Positions 8,840 to 18,964 of a DNA stretch of 64,000 nt are shown piece by piece. The DNA is from Pectinophora gossypiella (taxonomy: Eukaryota; Arthropoda; Insecta; Lepidoptera; Gelechiidae): the NCBI RefSeq assembly GCF_024362695.1, contig NW_026063243.1:558001-622000 (forward strand), written 5' to 3'. The translations under genes were made by a program, and so were the position numbers. Numbering within the stretch: position 1 is the first letter of the stretch; each line of letters begins with the position of its first letter. The notes below the pieces were generated by a model. That model made no database searches. It saw only the letters and a program-made list of their open reading frames with translations, and was not told the origin of the DNA.

Positions 8840-9052
8840 CAGTATCCGCCGCATGTTTATTTTCCCAGTCCATACTCCGCCACAGAATCCGTGTGCAGTG
8901 ATAAGGAAAGTAGCAGTCCCCGCTATATAGTCATTCTGCCACAGGATCCGTGTACAGTAATAGTAGGGCCGCAGTATCCGCGGTAGAACTCTAGATGGCT
9001 CGCAGAATCCGCAATACCATCTGAAACCGTACAATAAGATCTACAGTATCCA
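8840..9052. repeat. cluster of CAGNATCCG motifs
   Basis: CAG(T/A/G)ATCCG occurs at 8840, 8883, 8942, 8972 and 9003, with CAGTATCCA at 9044. The intervals (43, 59, 30, 31, 41 bp) are irregular, so this is not a simple tandem repeat. It could be a binding-site cluster for the element. A 72-codon minus-strand frame overlaps but looks like chance. The interval 9053-9342 to the pol stop holds nothing recognisable. Confidence 0.45.
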
Positions 9053-9342
9053 TAGTTCATTTAAATAAAACTAATTATATAAGTACTAGTATAAATTAGA
9101 CATTTATTTACTTTAAATAACCTACTTAACAATTTTGCTTGTAAATATATATTACTTTAGGTCTCATAATCTAATAATAATTTTATTGCACAATTAATAA
9201 ATGGCATTAATATAACTAATAATGGATATGTTATGTAAGTACATAGATTAAATCTCACTTATTGCCATCGGGGTGAGTAGAAATCATTTACTTTTAGAAC
9301 AAATTGCAATCATACAGTAAATAATTGTCCCAGACATTTATA

Positions 9343-11476
9343 TCACTCATTATGTACATCTAGCGATGCAATGTGTATCCAGGCACGCATTCTATCAGCT
9401 GCCATAGTGGCTTTATATCGTCTTTTATTTTTCTTCTTAAAACCATCAATGTCCGATATACGATATCTGTCATTGCCCAACACGTCAGTCACAACGTACG
9501 GCCCAACAAATCTTTCTGCGAGTTTCTTACTCTTACCGTCATTTTCATGCGTAACCTTAGTTATCTTTATCAAATCACCCTTTTCGTAGGTTTTGGCAGG
9601 TTCACGGCCTTTATCAAAACTAGACTTTTGTTGATTTTGGTGTTTTTTAATGCTAACAGCGGCCTCATCGCGTATCTCGTCTATATTGATGTCGGACCGC
9701 GTAACATCTAATATTTCATCGAATTGAGAAGTAATCTCGCAATTCATACCTACCCCAAACATGACTTCCGCGGGAGTTTTGCCTAATGACTTTTGCAAAG
9801 TATTATTAATACCCCACTGAACTATTCCTGTGTAACAATCCCAAACACGCTCGTCCAGGCCGTGAGTTTGCGTACTCAAGGAACTCAATATGGTTCGGTT
9901 GTAGCGTTCGACCTGGCCGTTTGATCTGGGGCTAGCCACAGCGTTGAGAATAAGTCTTATTTTCCTATCTTCACAGTATTCTTTAAACTGATGTGATGTA
10001 AAACAGCTTCCCCTGTCACTAATAATTCTATTCGGAATACGAAACGTGTAGAATATTTCGTCTAACACTCGAATGACGTTTTTAGTTTTGGTATCTTTTA
10101 CAGGTCTAATAAAAACATATTTTGTAAAAGAATTTACAATCACTAACATATAAGAATTATTGTTCTTGCTCCGAATGAATGGGCCCAGATGGTCAATATG
10201 CAGCGTGTGAAATGGTGTTGGAACTTTTTCAATGGGATGCAATTGTCCTTGATTTGTGTTACCAGTATTGTCCTTATGGTATGAACAACTCAAACATGCA
10301 TTTACATATTTCTTTATAAATTTCTTCATTTTCGGAAACCAATAAGTTTTTTTAATACGATCATAGGTCTTTTCATAAGCGAAATGTCCTATGTCGTCGT
10401 GATTAAGCTTACATATCTGCCATCTGGCCCCTTTTGGTACTACCCAACGCAACTCCTTTTGCTCATCGTCAATGTATCTATATAATTGATTGTTTTTAAT
10501 GACATAGTCCTTTTTAATAGACTTTACTTCTTCCAGACTATCCTTACTTGTGAGAATTTTCCTAATACGTTCTAACTCCTCGTCCCCTAATTGTAACGTC
10601 AGCAACCAATTATTTATTTCAATGTGCATCACATTTGGTAAGAAATCGCTACTACAGATATGCTCTTCATCAACAGTCCCGCTTACTACATTCCTGCTCA
10701 ACGCATCAACGTGGCTCATTTTAGTACCGGGTCGATACTCAATTTCGTAATCGAACTCCTGAAGTTGGAGCCACCATCGAGCAATCCTGGGTATGAGGTC
10801 ACGCTTCGTAAGGGTCGTGCGCAAGGCCCGGCAATCAGTTATGATTTTAAATGGAGTTCCGAGAACATAAACTCGGAACTTCTTGAGAGATTCTACGACC
10901 GCCAATGTCTCTAATTCAAACGCATGAAAGTTCTTCTCCTCAGGGGAAGTTTGCCTACTATAATATGCTATTACTCGTAAAGGTTCATGTTCATCATCCT
11001 TCTGCATCAAAATACCTGCCAAGCCTTGTTTACTGGCATCTGTGTGAATTTCTGTATATTTCGCACTAGGGTTATAAATTGTCAAAATAGGTCTACTGCT
11101 TAATTTTGATTTCAAAGTGAGAAAAGCTTCCTTTTGTTCTTGTTGCCAAAGAAACTGAACATCCTTTTTGAGCAATTTTGTTAGAGGAGAAGCAATACTA
11201 GCAAAGTTATGTATAAATTTGCGAAAGTAACTCGCCAAGCCGTAGAATTGACGGACTTGGTGGACATTGAGTGGTTCAGGGAATTTCGCTACACACTCAA
11301 TTTTCTTCTCTCCTGGACGCACACCCTGACCAGTGATCTCATACCCAAGATAGTCTATCTTTTCAGACAAGAAGATACACTTATCTAAATTCAGCGTTAG
11401 CCCCGCGTTCTTAAAGATTTCCAAAACGTGATTTAGTTTCTGCAATCCCTCTTCAATAGTAGATGACGGTATAAGA
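9343..11476 (-). CDS. pol: Gypsy pol, 3' half: RT thumb, RNase H, integrase
   Basis: 711 codons downstream of the LINE, in frame with the gag-pol frame once the LINE is discounted. It has no ATG of its own at the junction (it begins LIPSS). RT connection, then RNase H with IHTDASKQG, FELETLAVV and IITDCRAL. HHCC zinc domain (HDDIGH ... CLSC). Integrase catalytic residues in LHIDHLGPF, ISDRGSCF and NGQVERYNR. A GPY/F-type module (VGPYVVTDVL) follows, and the C-terminal tail is basic. No chromodomain is recognised. Separated from the 5' half by the LINE, this part can no longer be made as part of Gag-Pol. Confidence 0.93.
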
Positions 11477-11810
11477 ACATTTTTTTTTTTTTTTTATTTA
11501 TTTTATTTATAAGAAGCAAAGTTGTACAAATTAATTGTTGAACTCTGATAAACCAAACTAAGCACACAGGCCTGTGACTTGGTAATCAGGGTTCGGTCAC
11601 ATAAGTTGAGCTATAAGAGTAAACTTATATAATGTAAATTAAGAACTAATACAGTAAAAAGACAATAGTAGTGGAAAACAAAAATGAGCGATTACATTAG
11701 AGACAGCATGCAGTAGTATCTTATGTATGAAGTTAAAAATAAAGCTAGAAATAATTAAAATGAAACAAGTAATTAAGTAAGAATATAAAAATAGATTCGG
11801 AAAAGGTTGC

Positions 11811-11918
11811 AGTGTGTGTGTGAGTGTGTGTGTGTGTGTGTGTGAGTGTGTGTGTATGTGTGAGTGAGTGAGTGCGTGTGTGTGTGTGCGTGCGTGAGTG
11901 AGTGTGTGTGTGTGTGTA
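11811..11918. repeat. TG/TGAG microsatellite in the LINE 3' UTR
   Basis: About 108 bp of TG repeats with TGAG and TGCG interruptions, which read CA on the LINE sense strand. It lies between the LINE stop codon and the A tail. Confidence 0.9.
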
Positions 11919-12028
11919 AACAGTGTATTTGTGTATGTTAGCCCTACGACCTTATCTTGGGATCGGAAGCTGCTAGAGCAGCAGCTTCCACTAACTAGTA
12001 GTGTATGTGTGTTTAGAGAATGGTGTGA

Positions 12029-14573
12029 TTAATTGGTATGAAGTAGATTTTCTGTATCGTCATAGTTTAGGTTTAAGAGCCAATTAGCCAATTTACGTTT
12101 CACCTCCAATTTATTCAGCTTATGGATATCTAATATTTTGTTTACTTTATTGTAGATTATGGTACTAGAGATGTGGAAATGTCGAGAAGCAAATTTAGTT
12201 TTATGTCGAGGGATAAGACAGACTCTGAATTGTTTCCTTTTAGATGGGTCCGGGAGTGGTACCTGTGAGTGTAAACGCAAAGTTGCACGGAGCACATAGA
12301 GTTTCCTCACAGTTAAGACTTTTGCGGTTGAGTACAGTTCCTCGGTAGGGAATCTGTAGGGTTTAAAATGCATAACTTTGAGGATGGCTCTCTGCGCTCT
12401 CTCTATCTTAATGAAATAGGACTTGGCGGCGCCACCCCAGACCGGTATGCAGTAAGTAAGCACAGATTCACAGAGAGCGGCATATACTGTACTTAAAGTT
12501 TCTTTGTCAGCAGACCTACGAAGGGTTTTAAAAATGTGTATTAGTCTTCTGGTTCTAGTAGCGAGCTTGTCTATTTGGAAGGACCAATTTAGATTACGGT
12601 CGAGATGAATACCGAGGTATTTAGTGTTAGTGGTTCGAGTCAAGGGAAGGCATGCTGATTCAGCATTAAGGTTAGATGTCGAGTGAATAAACAGATCATA
12701 ATTTTTGGGTGGTTGAGAACTATTTGTAATAGAAAAGGGGATATAGTTACTTTTAGATATATTTAATGTTAAGCGGTTTTGCGTAAGCCAATTTTTAATG
12801 GTCATAAGGTTTTTCTCTGCTGTGGTCTTTATATCCTCCCAAGTCAAACCATGTACAACCACCGCAGTGTCATCAGCATAGGTAAATATTTCAGAGTTCG
12901 GCAGCTTTAGCTCACAAAGTTGATTGATATAAAGTAAAAAGAGTGATGGCCCGAGAATCGACCCCTGAGGGACGCCATATTCCATGGGGGATTCATCACT
13001 CATTAGTCCATTGATCATAACCCTTTGTCGTCGGTCAGATAGGTAGTCTGAAAAGATATCGTAGGCTAAGCCTCTGATACCAATCTTTTGAAGTTTGGAG
13101 AGGAGAGCAGGTATATATACGGAATCGAAAGCTTTTTGTAAGTCAAGGAAGATTCCCACACATTTCAGGCCCTGGTCTAATTTAGTAGAAATGTGATCGA
13201 CAAGGTGTGAAACAGCATCCTCTGTGGAGAAGCCACATCGAAAGCCATATTGGTGGTTAGACAAAATACTATACTGATTGAGATATTGAATGAGGCGTTT
13301 GTTTAGGAGTTTTTCTAGGATTTTGGATAAAGAGGTTAAAATCGAAATAGGCCTATAGTTAGAAATATTCCTTTTGTCGCCACTCTTATGAATGGGGTGA
13401 ATAATTGCTTTCTTAAGGGCTCTGGGGAAGACACCAGTGGTAAAAGAGATATTGCAAATGTGAGTGATAATAGGGATAAGAAATTCAGAGTTAGATTTTA
13501 GTATAGATGGAGATATTCCATCGCATCCGGTTGCAGAGTTAGAGCGCAGGGAGATTATGATTGCTTCGACTTCAGTTTCATCAGTGTCGAGAATAACCAT
13601 CGAGTTTGGTATACTTGGGTTACTGGAGTATTGGAAGATGTTTGAATCTAGATTGTGGGAAATTTTTGTTGCAAGATTTTTACCTATCTCGACAAAATAA
13701 TTATTAACTAAATTCAGTGACGTCTGAGTATCAGGCGCAATTTTAAGTAGTTCCTGTGGTTGGCTTCGTGGTTTTTCAGTGTTCGTTATTCTTTTAACAG
13801 TATTCCATGTCGCTTTAGGATTAGTTTTAGATTTTAGAAGCTCATGCTTTTCGTAAGATGTTTTAAGTTTACGCAGAAGGCAATTACAAAAATTACGGTA
13901 CCGTTTATACATGGTTGTTATAATTTGGTTATGTGGGGAGTTTCTAGATTCTTTATGAAGCCGATCCCTTTTCCTGATACAGCGTAGCAATCCTGGAGTG
14001 ATCCAGGGTTTGAGTATTATGTTCTTTCGAGATATAGTGACAGATTTGGAGTGTCTGGCAGTGATGTCAGACAGAGTAGAGACAAACTTATCAGTAGCAA
14101 TATTAGCATCATGTATCTGGAGTATGTGACTGAAATCAGTAATTGCCAGTTCATGACGAATACCAGGCAAATCCACTATATTTTTAAACCGAGAAGCATT
14201 TGAATAGTCGTGCTTAAGCTGTAGAGATAAGAGGGTGGGTAGGTGGTCAGTGATATACGATTCTAGTACTAGGGTAGTAGAGGAAAAGTTAGATTTGAGA
14301 AACACATGGTCATAGCATTTGTTTGATCTGGTACAAAGTAGATGAGTGGGGGACATTGCGTTGGAAGCGTTAAGTATTAAGTAGTCACTAGCGAAGGTGT
14401 CATCATTTTGAGGTTTAATATCTATATTAAGGTCCCCCACTAGTATTATGTTATTAAAGCTTTTTAAGCCAGTTAAGATGGAATTTAGGCACTCAAGGAA
14501 TCTTTCAAACTGATTTCTGGTGGTGAAAGATGGGGATCTATAGACTGCAATAATGGCAGTTTTGTTGTTAATG
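12029..14573 (-). CDS. LINE ORF2 fragment: endonuclease C-terminal part and reverse transcriptase
   Basis: About 848 codons open from the truncation point to the stop at 12029. The endonuclease part retains VYRSPS, LVGDLNID and ITDHLPTLL. RT blocks: NYRPISILTSLSKI, GFRCGFSTEDAV, FLDLQKAFDSV, YGVPQGSILGP and the catalytic FTYADDTA. The C-terminal part has YCIPVWGGA and similar LINE-type blocks. The frame has no start of its own and is fused in phase to the upstream Gypsy gag-PR-RT frame, so the two read as one 1,757-codon open frame from 17299. Confidence 0.92.
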
Positions 14574-17299
14574 ACATCATCCATATATGTGAGGGCCTCA
14601 TCGAATCGCGCCGCTCCCAACACCTTATTTACTAATCTTTGAAAGACAGCAGGTGCGTTTGCAAGGCCAAACGGCATTCGTTTAAATTCAAACTGACCGT
14701 CTGGAGTTACAAATGACGTGAGATGCCTAGACTCAAGTGCTACAGGAACCTGATAGTAACCACTAGCCAGGTCTAGCACGCTAAAATACTTCTTACCTGC
14801 TAGTCTGCTAATTTGGTCTTCTATTAGAGGCATAGGGTAGCGCTCTTTCACCGTTTTATTATTTAATGCACGGTAATCTACACATAGCCTGTACTTGCCA
14901 TTTTTTTTGCGCACTAACAATATAGGACTGGCATAGTCCGATGTAGATTCCTGCACAATGTCTGCCTCAATCAGTTCCGCCACCATATCTTGTACTACCC
15001 GCCTCTCTGTTAAAGGAAGTCTATATGGTCTATATACGACCGGTTTGTTATCTGTTAACTCTAACTTCATCTCTGTAGAACTACTGCAACCTAATTCTTG
15101 TAAATTCATCGCGAAACAACAGCGATACTGATTGAGGAGACAAAATAATCGTTCTTTTTGTACGTAATCCAAATTTGTACCTATTTGAACGTTATCACCC
15201 GAGAGACTGTGTTCGCTAATTGTGTTAACGTTCATACATTGCGACATTTCTTTGAAAGGTTTGCCTCGAGCGACGACGGTGTGGTTTAATAAAGTAACTA
15301 TGTGACTATCCACTGAGCGCAAAACTAACTTGCCGCATCCATCAAGAAAATTATATAACCCACCCTGTATTATTAGTTCTTCACCTAATTTACCAAACAA
15401 CTTAGAATCTACAATCAAATCTCCTTCGTAATGAGGTTCCGTTCGCACCTTAACAGTACAAGGTTCCGCTCCTACTTTTGCAACACCAATTAATTTTAAG
15501 GAAATTTTCGTTATGGTATTATGATCAATTTGTGGCATTTCGTGCATAACAGAATAAAAATGTAAATGTTTGCTGTCCTTCACAACAACTACATGACTCT
15601 GATCAGAATAATCTTGCCCTATTAATAATGGTACATCGATGTAAGAATCGTCAACGACTAATGCCGTGACTTGAGCAGTGACACCTTCCAAAGCAATTTT
15701 CAAATTTATTTCACCTAAAGTAGGTACCAATGATTTACCAAAACATTTTATGAATTTTATATCTCTAGGCTGACAACTTAACTCTAACTCTATTAACTCA
15801 CTCCGCTTCAATATCGTTATTTCACTTCCTAAGTCAACAAATGCTCGTAACTCCTTGCCATTCACAAACGCAGTTTTGTAATATTTCTCACTCCTGTCAT
15901 TACAAAAAATTGCCATGGTGGTTCTTTTGTCAGAATTATTATTATTTTGAGGTTTACTACGACAATTTTCACTTACATGACCCAATTTGTTACATTTACT
16001 GCACTTGATGATAGGTTTTTGACAATTAGGCGCTATGTGTCCTCTTTCGTGGCAATTAAAACATATCTGTGTAGTCTTCGTAATTGAAAGGTCATTATTT
16101 TTGGTTTTATTATCAAACGTTTTAGGTGGATACGTGTAAACCTCCATGCTACTTGATAAAAATTCTAGCAATTGTTCTGGCTCCTTGCATCGCAGAGATT
16201 GTGCCGTAGTTCGTAATGTACGATCGGTTAGGCCGTAAACAATGCAATCTACTGCATTTTTGCCTGTTATTTTACACTGGTTAAGCAATGACATTTTCTC
16301 GTAAAAATAGTTCTCTACGGACTCACCTAACTTAAACTTCCTTTTCTGTAAATCATCTAATAATTTTCCATAATTCTGTTCACAAGGGAATGCAGATAAT
16401 AATTTTTGCTCCCATTCTGACCATGTAAACAACATAACAGGTAGACTGTCGTACCAAGTCTTCGCGTTCCCGGCTAACTTTTGCAAAGCGAAATGAATAA
16501 TTTGTCTATCTTCCCATCCATAAATAGCAGCGCACTGATTTACTTTGTTGAGCCAAAGATCGATACGATGACTTGGTAATGATGGATCAAAAGTAGGCAC
16601 AACATTACTATTAGAATTAATTTGCTTAATTGAACTAAGATTATTAAAAAAGTTATCAATCTTATCAACGGTTGCCCGCGATAAGTCTGACCTGCATCGA
16701 TCCTCTCGTGGCGGCTGGCGCTGGCAGTTGCTAGTACTCGGCACCTCCTTGTCGCAGTTCCGTGACGGGCTACGGCTGTGGTCACGGCAGCGGCGGTGCA
16801 CGCGGCTAGGCTCTGCATGCGGCTGGCTCTGACTTCGGCTACGGCCACGGCAGCAGTGCCCATGGCTAGGCTCCGCACACGGCTGGCACCGGCTTCGACT
16901 GCGGCCACGGCGGCGGCAGTGCACGTGGCTAGGCTCCGCACGCGACTCGCTCCGGCTTCGGCTGCGGCCACGGCGGTGGTCCACATGGCTACGTTTCGCA
17001 CGCGACCTACTTCGCACATTGTCGGGTCCTCGTCGACTACGCTTCGGATAGTGATCGTGCTGAGAGCGATTGCGTTTCCTCTTCTCGTGGCGGCCCGCAG
17101 GGTCACGACTAACCTCTCGACTCTTCCTCATAGCTCGGTCAGTGCTGTGCACTTTGCTACGAGACCGCGAATTCAAAACACGACGACGCCCGCTCGATCT
17201 GGACCTGATGGCAGGTGTGGCAGGCGTGCGCATCTCGCGACGGCGGTGCCTCGATCGAGAACGTGATTGCCGACCGGACGGCGATGGTTCGTTAGGCAT
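14574..17299 (-). CDS. gag-pol: Gypsy Gag, protease and RT palm, interrupted at YMDD
   Basis: The first ATG of the open frame is at 17299; upstream codons lie in the leader and LTR. Residues 1 to about 205: Ser-Arg-rich, with three tandem 19-20-residue repeats built on GRSRS...AEPSH/R-V/G-H. Then a capsid-like region (LWLNKVNQCAAIYGW, about residues 240-400) and two CCHC zinc knuckles (CFNCHERGHIAPNC and CSKCNKLGHVSENC, about 413-450). The retropepsin active site reads FVDLGSEITIL near residue 488, DLG where DTG or DSG is usual. RT blocks: RLCVDYRALN, FSVLDLASGYYQ and FKRMPFGLANAP, then TYMDD, where the LINE cuts in. The SR-rich N terminus is unusual for an insect Gypsy Gag. Confidence 0.93.
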
Positions 17300-17334
17300 A
17301 TCGGATGCTTCGCGTCGGGACACGTGATGGATCC

Positions 17335-17364
17335 CACTTCTGAATTGTAAGAATTCCAGAAGTG
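17335..17364 (-). other. U5/primer-site hairpin with tRNA-Leu-like primer-binding site
   Basis: On the minus strand CACTTCTG at the LTR end pairs with CAGAAGTG just inside the element. The inner AATT/AATT pairs after one bulged G, leaving a 5-nt loop across the LTR boundary. TCAGAAGTGGGAT (17331-17343) resembles the complement of the T-arm/acceptor part of a tRNA-Leu but lacks the TGG that would pair with CCA. The tRNA match is from memory. Confidence 0.5.
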
Positions 17365-17631
17365 AAACCAAGGGAACAGTTGCTTAGAGTTTATTTAACA
17401 CAATAACGAATATACTGAACACTTTTTCTACCTTACTGCGTAAATATCAGAAAAATAGTGAGCCCGAGCTACAGTTTACCGTTATTTTTATAAAAGGCTC
17501 TCACTAGTGTTGCCAACATAAATCCTATTATACCACTCAATTTCGACGATGTAAAACAAGATTGAATGACAATGACGATATTTAAATGACAATATTCCTA
17601 AAATTGATACTTGCGTGCAATGAACCTTACA
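17346..17631 (-). repeat. 5' LTR of the Gypsy element
   Basis: 286 bp, identical by eye to 6406-6691; GCAG target copy at 17632-17635. Confidence 0.95.
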
Positions 17632-18675
17632 GCAGGTACCTTAAGTACCGTAGAGGTGCACTAAGAAAGGAATTCCCAAAATTCTCACGGGAACGGGAAT
17701 TAGCGGGAAAATCCTTTTGTATGAAAAATCTAAACCACTCAAGTTAGACGTTTGAAATTTGGCATGCAGATACCTTAAGTACCGTAGAGGTGCACTAAGA
17801 AAGGAATTCCCGAAATTCCCACGAGAACGGGAATTAGCGGGAAAATCCTTTTGTATGAAAAATCTAAACCACTCAAGTTAGACCTTTGAAATTTGTCATG
17901 CAGGTACCTTAGGTACCGTGGAGGTGCACTAAGAAAGGAATTCCCGAAATTCCCACGGGAACGCGAATTAACGGGAAAATCCTTTTGTATGAAAAATCTA
18001 AACCACTCAAGTTAGACGTTTGAAATTTGGCATGCAGGTACTTTAGTAAACTTAAAGCTTAGTTGCAACAGGATATTACAAAATTCCCACGGGAACGGTA
18101 GTTAGCGGGAAAATCCTTTTGTATGAAAAATCTAAACCACTCAAGTTAGACAATTGAAATTTGGCATGCAAGTACCTTAAGTACCGTAGAGGTGCACTAA
18201 GAAAGGAATTCCCAAAATTCTCACGGGAACGGGAATTAGCGGGAAAATCCTTTTGTATGAAAAATCTAAACCACTCAAGTTAGACAATTGAAATTTGGCA
18301 TGCAAGTACCTTAAGTACCGTAGAGGTGCACTAAGAAAGGAATTCCCAAAATTCTCACGGGAACGGGAATTAGCGGGAAAATCCTTTTGTATGAAAAATC
18401 TAAACCACTCAAGTTAGACGTTTGAAATTTGGCATGCAGATACCTTAAGTACCGTAGTGGTGCACTAAGAAAGGAATTCCCGAAATTCCCACGAGAACGG
18501 GAATTAGCGGGAAAATCCTTTTGTATGAAAAATCTAAACCACTCAAGTTAGACCTTTGAAATTTGTCATGCAGGTACCTTAGGTACCGTGGAGGTGCACT
18601 AAGAAAGGAATTCCCAAATTCCCACGGGAACGCGAATTAACGGGAAAATCCTTTTGTATGAAAAATCTAACCACT
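17632..18675. repeat. 134-bp tandem repeat, right part, with 670-bp higher-order repeat
   Basis: CTTTTGTATG recurs at 17714, 17848, 17982, 18116, 18250, 18384, 18518 and 18651. Unit variants recur 670 bp apart (GACCTTTGAAATTTGTCATG at about 17880 and 18550; GATACCTTAAGTACCG at about 17767 and 18437), which is five units. The array ends within a unit at about 18675. Confidence 0.92.
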
Positions 18676-18909
18676 TGTGGAAAGGTGTGTTGTTAAGTAA
18701 TTGAAAACACGTGTGGTCTTATTAACGTCTCGTTTATTACTAGAGCCAAGTACATACTAAATCGGTATCTTACTCTATAACTATAACTAAGTTACACCAC
18801 TACATCTAAAAGCACATTTTTTAAAAATAAAAAGTATAGACATATATTTTTATTTTGTACCCAATATCTACTTATTCTAAAAGAGCATCGCTATCATTAC
18901 ACCACTACA
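18676..18909 (-). repeat. candidate 3' LTR with duplicated start
   Basis: On the minus strand TGTAGTGGTGTAA occurs twice, starting at 18909 and at 18804, each preceded by TTAGA. Either could be the LTR start. The other end reads CTTTCCACA at 18676, giving TG...CA termini; AATAAA occurs at about 18732-18738. Confidence 0.4.
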
Positions 18910-18964
18910 TCTAATACCTGATCATACATTACAAACAAAATGTAATACGTTATGTTATCATTGG

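Larger units (their letters stand above)
11481..14573 (-). mobile_element. 5'-truncated LINE (CR1/Daphne-like, Jockey supergroup) nested in Gypsy RT
   Basis: 3093 bp inserted in the Gypsy RT right after the sequence for the YMDD motif. The minus-strand 3' end has AATAAA-rich sequence and an A tail (15 T on the plus strand at 11481-11495). ACAT at 11477-11480 is repeated at 14574-14577, a 4-bp target duplication (ATGT on the minus strand). The 5' end is truncated inside the endonuclease domain. The clade is judged from RT blocks such as NYRPISILTSLSKILEKLLN and could be a related one. Confidence 0.9.
6406..17631 (-). mobile_element. full-length Ty3/Gypsy LTR retrotransposon with nested LINE and antisense gene
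   Basis: The element is 11,226 bp, or about 8.1 kb without the LINE at 11481-14573. Its two 286-bp LTRs are identical by eye, with TGTAAG/CTTACA terminal inverted repeats and target duplication GCAG. Minus-strand order: 5' LTR, tRNA-Leu-like primer site, gag-pol frame from 17299, LINE insertion at the RT catalytic motif, rest of pol to 9343, 2.65 kb of non-pol sequence, 3' LTR. Discounting the LINE, gag-pol is one continuous frame of about 1,619 codons. The 2.65-kb segment where errantiviruses carry env holds no env here but a plus-strand gene with its own promoter-like and poly(A) signals (7556-8378). The insertion is recent. Confidence 0.95.

Noticed and set aside
8816..9034. 72-codon minus-strand frame as an env remnant
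   Set aside because: No signal peptide, fusion peptide or transmembrane segment; it coincides with the CAGNATCCG cluster, which explains its repeated RIL/GFC pattern.
16778..17266. 162-codon plus-strand frame opposite the Gypsy gag
   Set aside because: It is the antisense shadow of the SR-rich, GC-rich gag repeats; the composition (Ala/Thr/Arg) follows from that strand.
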